DNA of 64,000 nucleotides from JAFAGO01 sp031987605 (GTDB taxonomy: Bacteria; Bacteroidota; Bacteroidia; Flavobacteriales; Weeksellaceae), in assembly GCA_031987605.1 (NCBI GenBank), contig DALZZF010000012.1:15512-79511 (forward strand). Reading direction: 5' to 3'. Positions 63,911-64,000 of this stretch are shown here, one piece after another. Within the stretch, counting starts at the first letter, position 1; each line of letters starts with the position of its first letter. The notes under the pieces were generated by a model. That model did no database searches, was not told the DNA's origin, and saw only the letters and a list, made by a program, of their open reading frames with translations. Made by a program: the position numbers and the translations under genes.

Positions 63911-64000
63911 TACAGCCTGTTTAAATTTTATTGCTAAAAATTTTAATAGGTATTTTGAGATGGATTTTTTGCTTCATGTTTGCAGATTTAGCGGGCTAAA

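Overview
The window looks like a chromosome segment of a low-GC member of the Bacteroidota, most like Weeksellaceae (Chryseobacterium or Elizabethkingia group). This rests on Bacteroidota-type promoters (TAnnTTTG boxes), a type IX secretion sorting tail, TSP3-repeat secreted proteins, and conjugative-element genes of the CTnDOT type (MobA, RteC). No species can be named from the sequence alone.

Layout. (1) 1-8866 is ordinary chromosome: glycan-degrading enzymes (glucoamylase-like 3' end, esterase, GH3 beta-glucosidase), an FMN glutamate-synthase-family protein, a secreted endonuclease I, a LolC/E-type permease, rbfA, methylmalonyl-CoA epimerase and a tRNA with a CAU anticodon. (2) 8866-57002 is a 48-kb integrative element inserted in the 3' half of that tRNA. 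It is bounded by a 44-bp direct repeat (8823-8866 and 56959-57002, one mismatch). A tyrosine recombinase lies at the right end and identical 11-bp tandem arm-site candidates lie at both ends. (3) 57003-64000 is chromosome again: the native tRNA terminator, a TPR/HTH regulator, secreted surface proteins and a small HTH gene group.

The element is composite. Its outer skeleton (HTH protein, RepA-like ATPase, primase-like protein, MobC-like protein, relaxase, integrase) is a small mobilizable element. A segment at about 10.1-29.6 kb, bracketed by a 47-bp imperfect repeat, carries remains of a CTnDOT-like element (oriT-like hairpins, MobA, frameshifted RteC) around an envelope-modification cargo. 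That cargo has an OmpR-family two-component system, three PAP2 phosphatases, an EptA-like phosphoethanolamine transferase, a diacylglycerol/undecaprenol kinase, PepSY-like proteins and an outer-membrane receptor. Nine copies of one 19-bp direct-repeat operator precede genes in this segment, seven at identical spacing from a TTTG promoter box. This implies a self-contained regulon, plausibly resistance to cationic peptides. Several cargo genes are broken.

From 35.1 to 55.6 kb lies a defense island. A WYL regulator is divergent from DUF2130, vWA, hsdM, hsdS, an AlbA/Schlafen-type ATPase and hsdR. These are followed by an unusual trio: a protein combining a degenerate N6-methyltransferase, an HsdS-like target-recognition domain and a histidine kinase; a response regulator; and an SF2-helicase-like ATPase. 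Two near-identical palindromes at the same distance from their promoter boxes suggest one WYL repressor controls both the operon start and the helicase gene. A CBASS-like locus follows, with a separate E2 gene, E1, JAB peptidase and a DUF6602 PD-(D/E)XK-like protein. Its CD-NTase gene carries two closely spaced in-frame TAA codons. The methyltransferase-TRD-kinase/regulator/helicase trio is my best candidate for an undescribed system.
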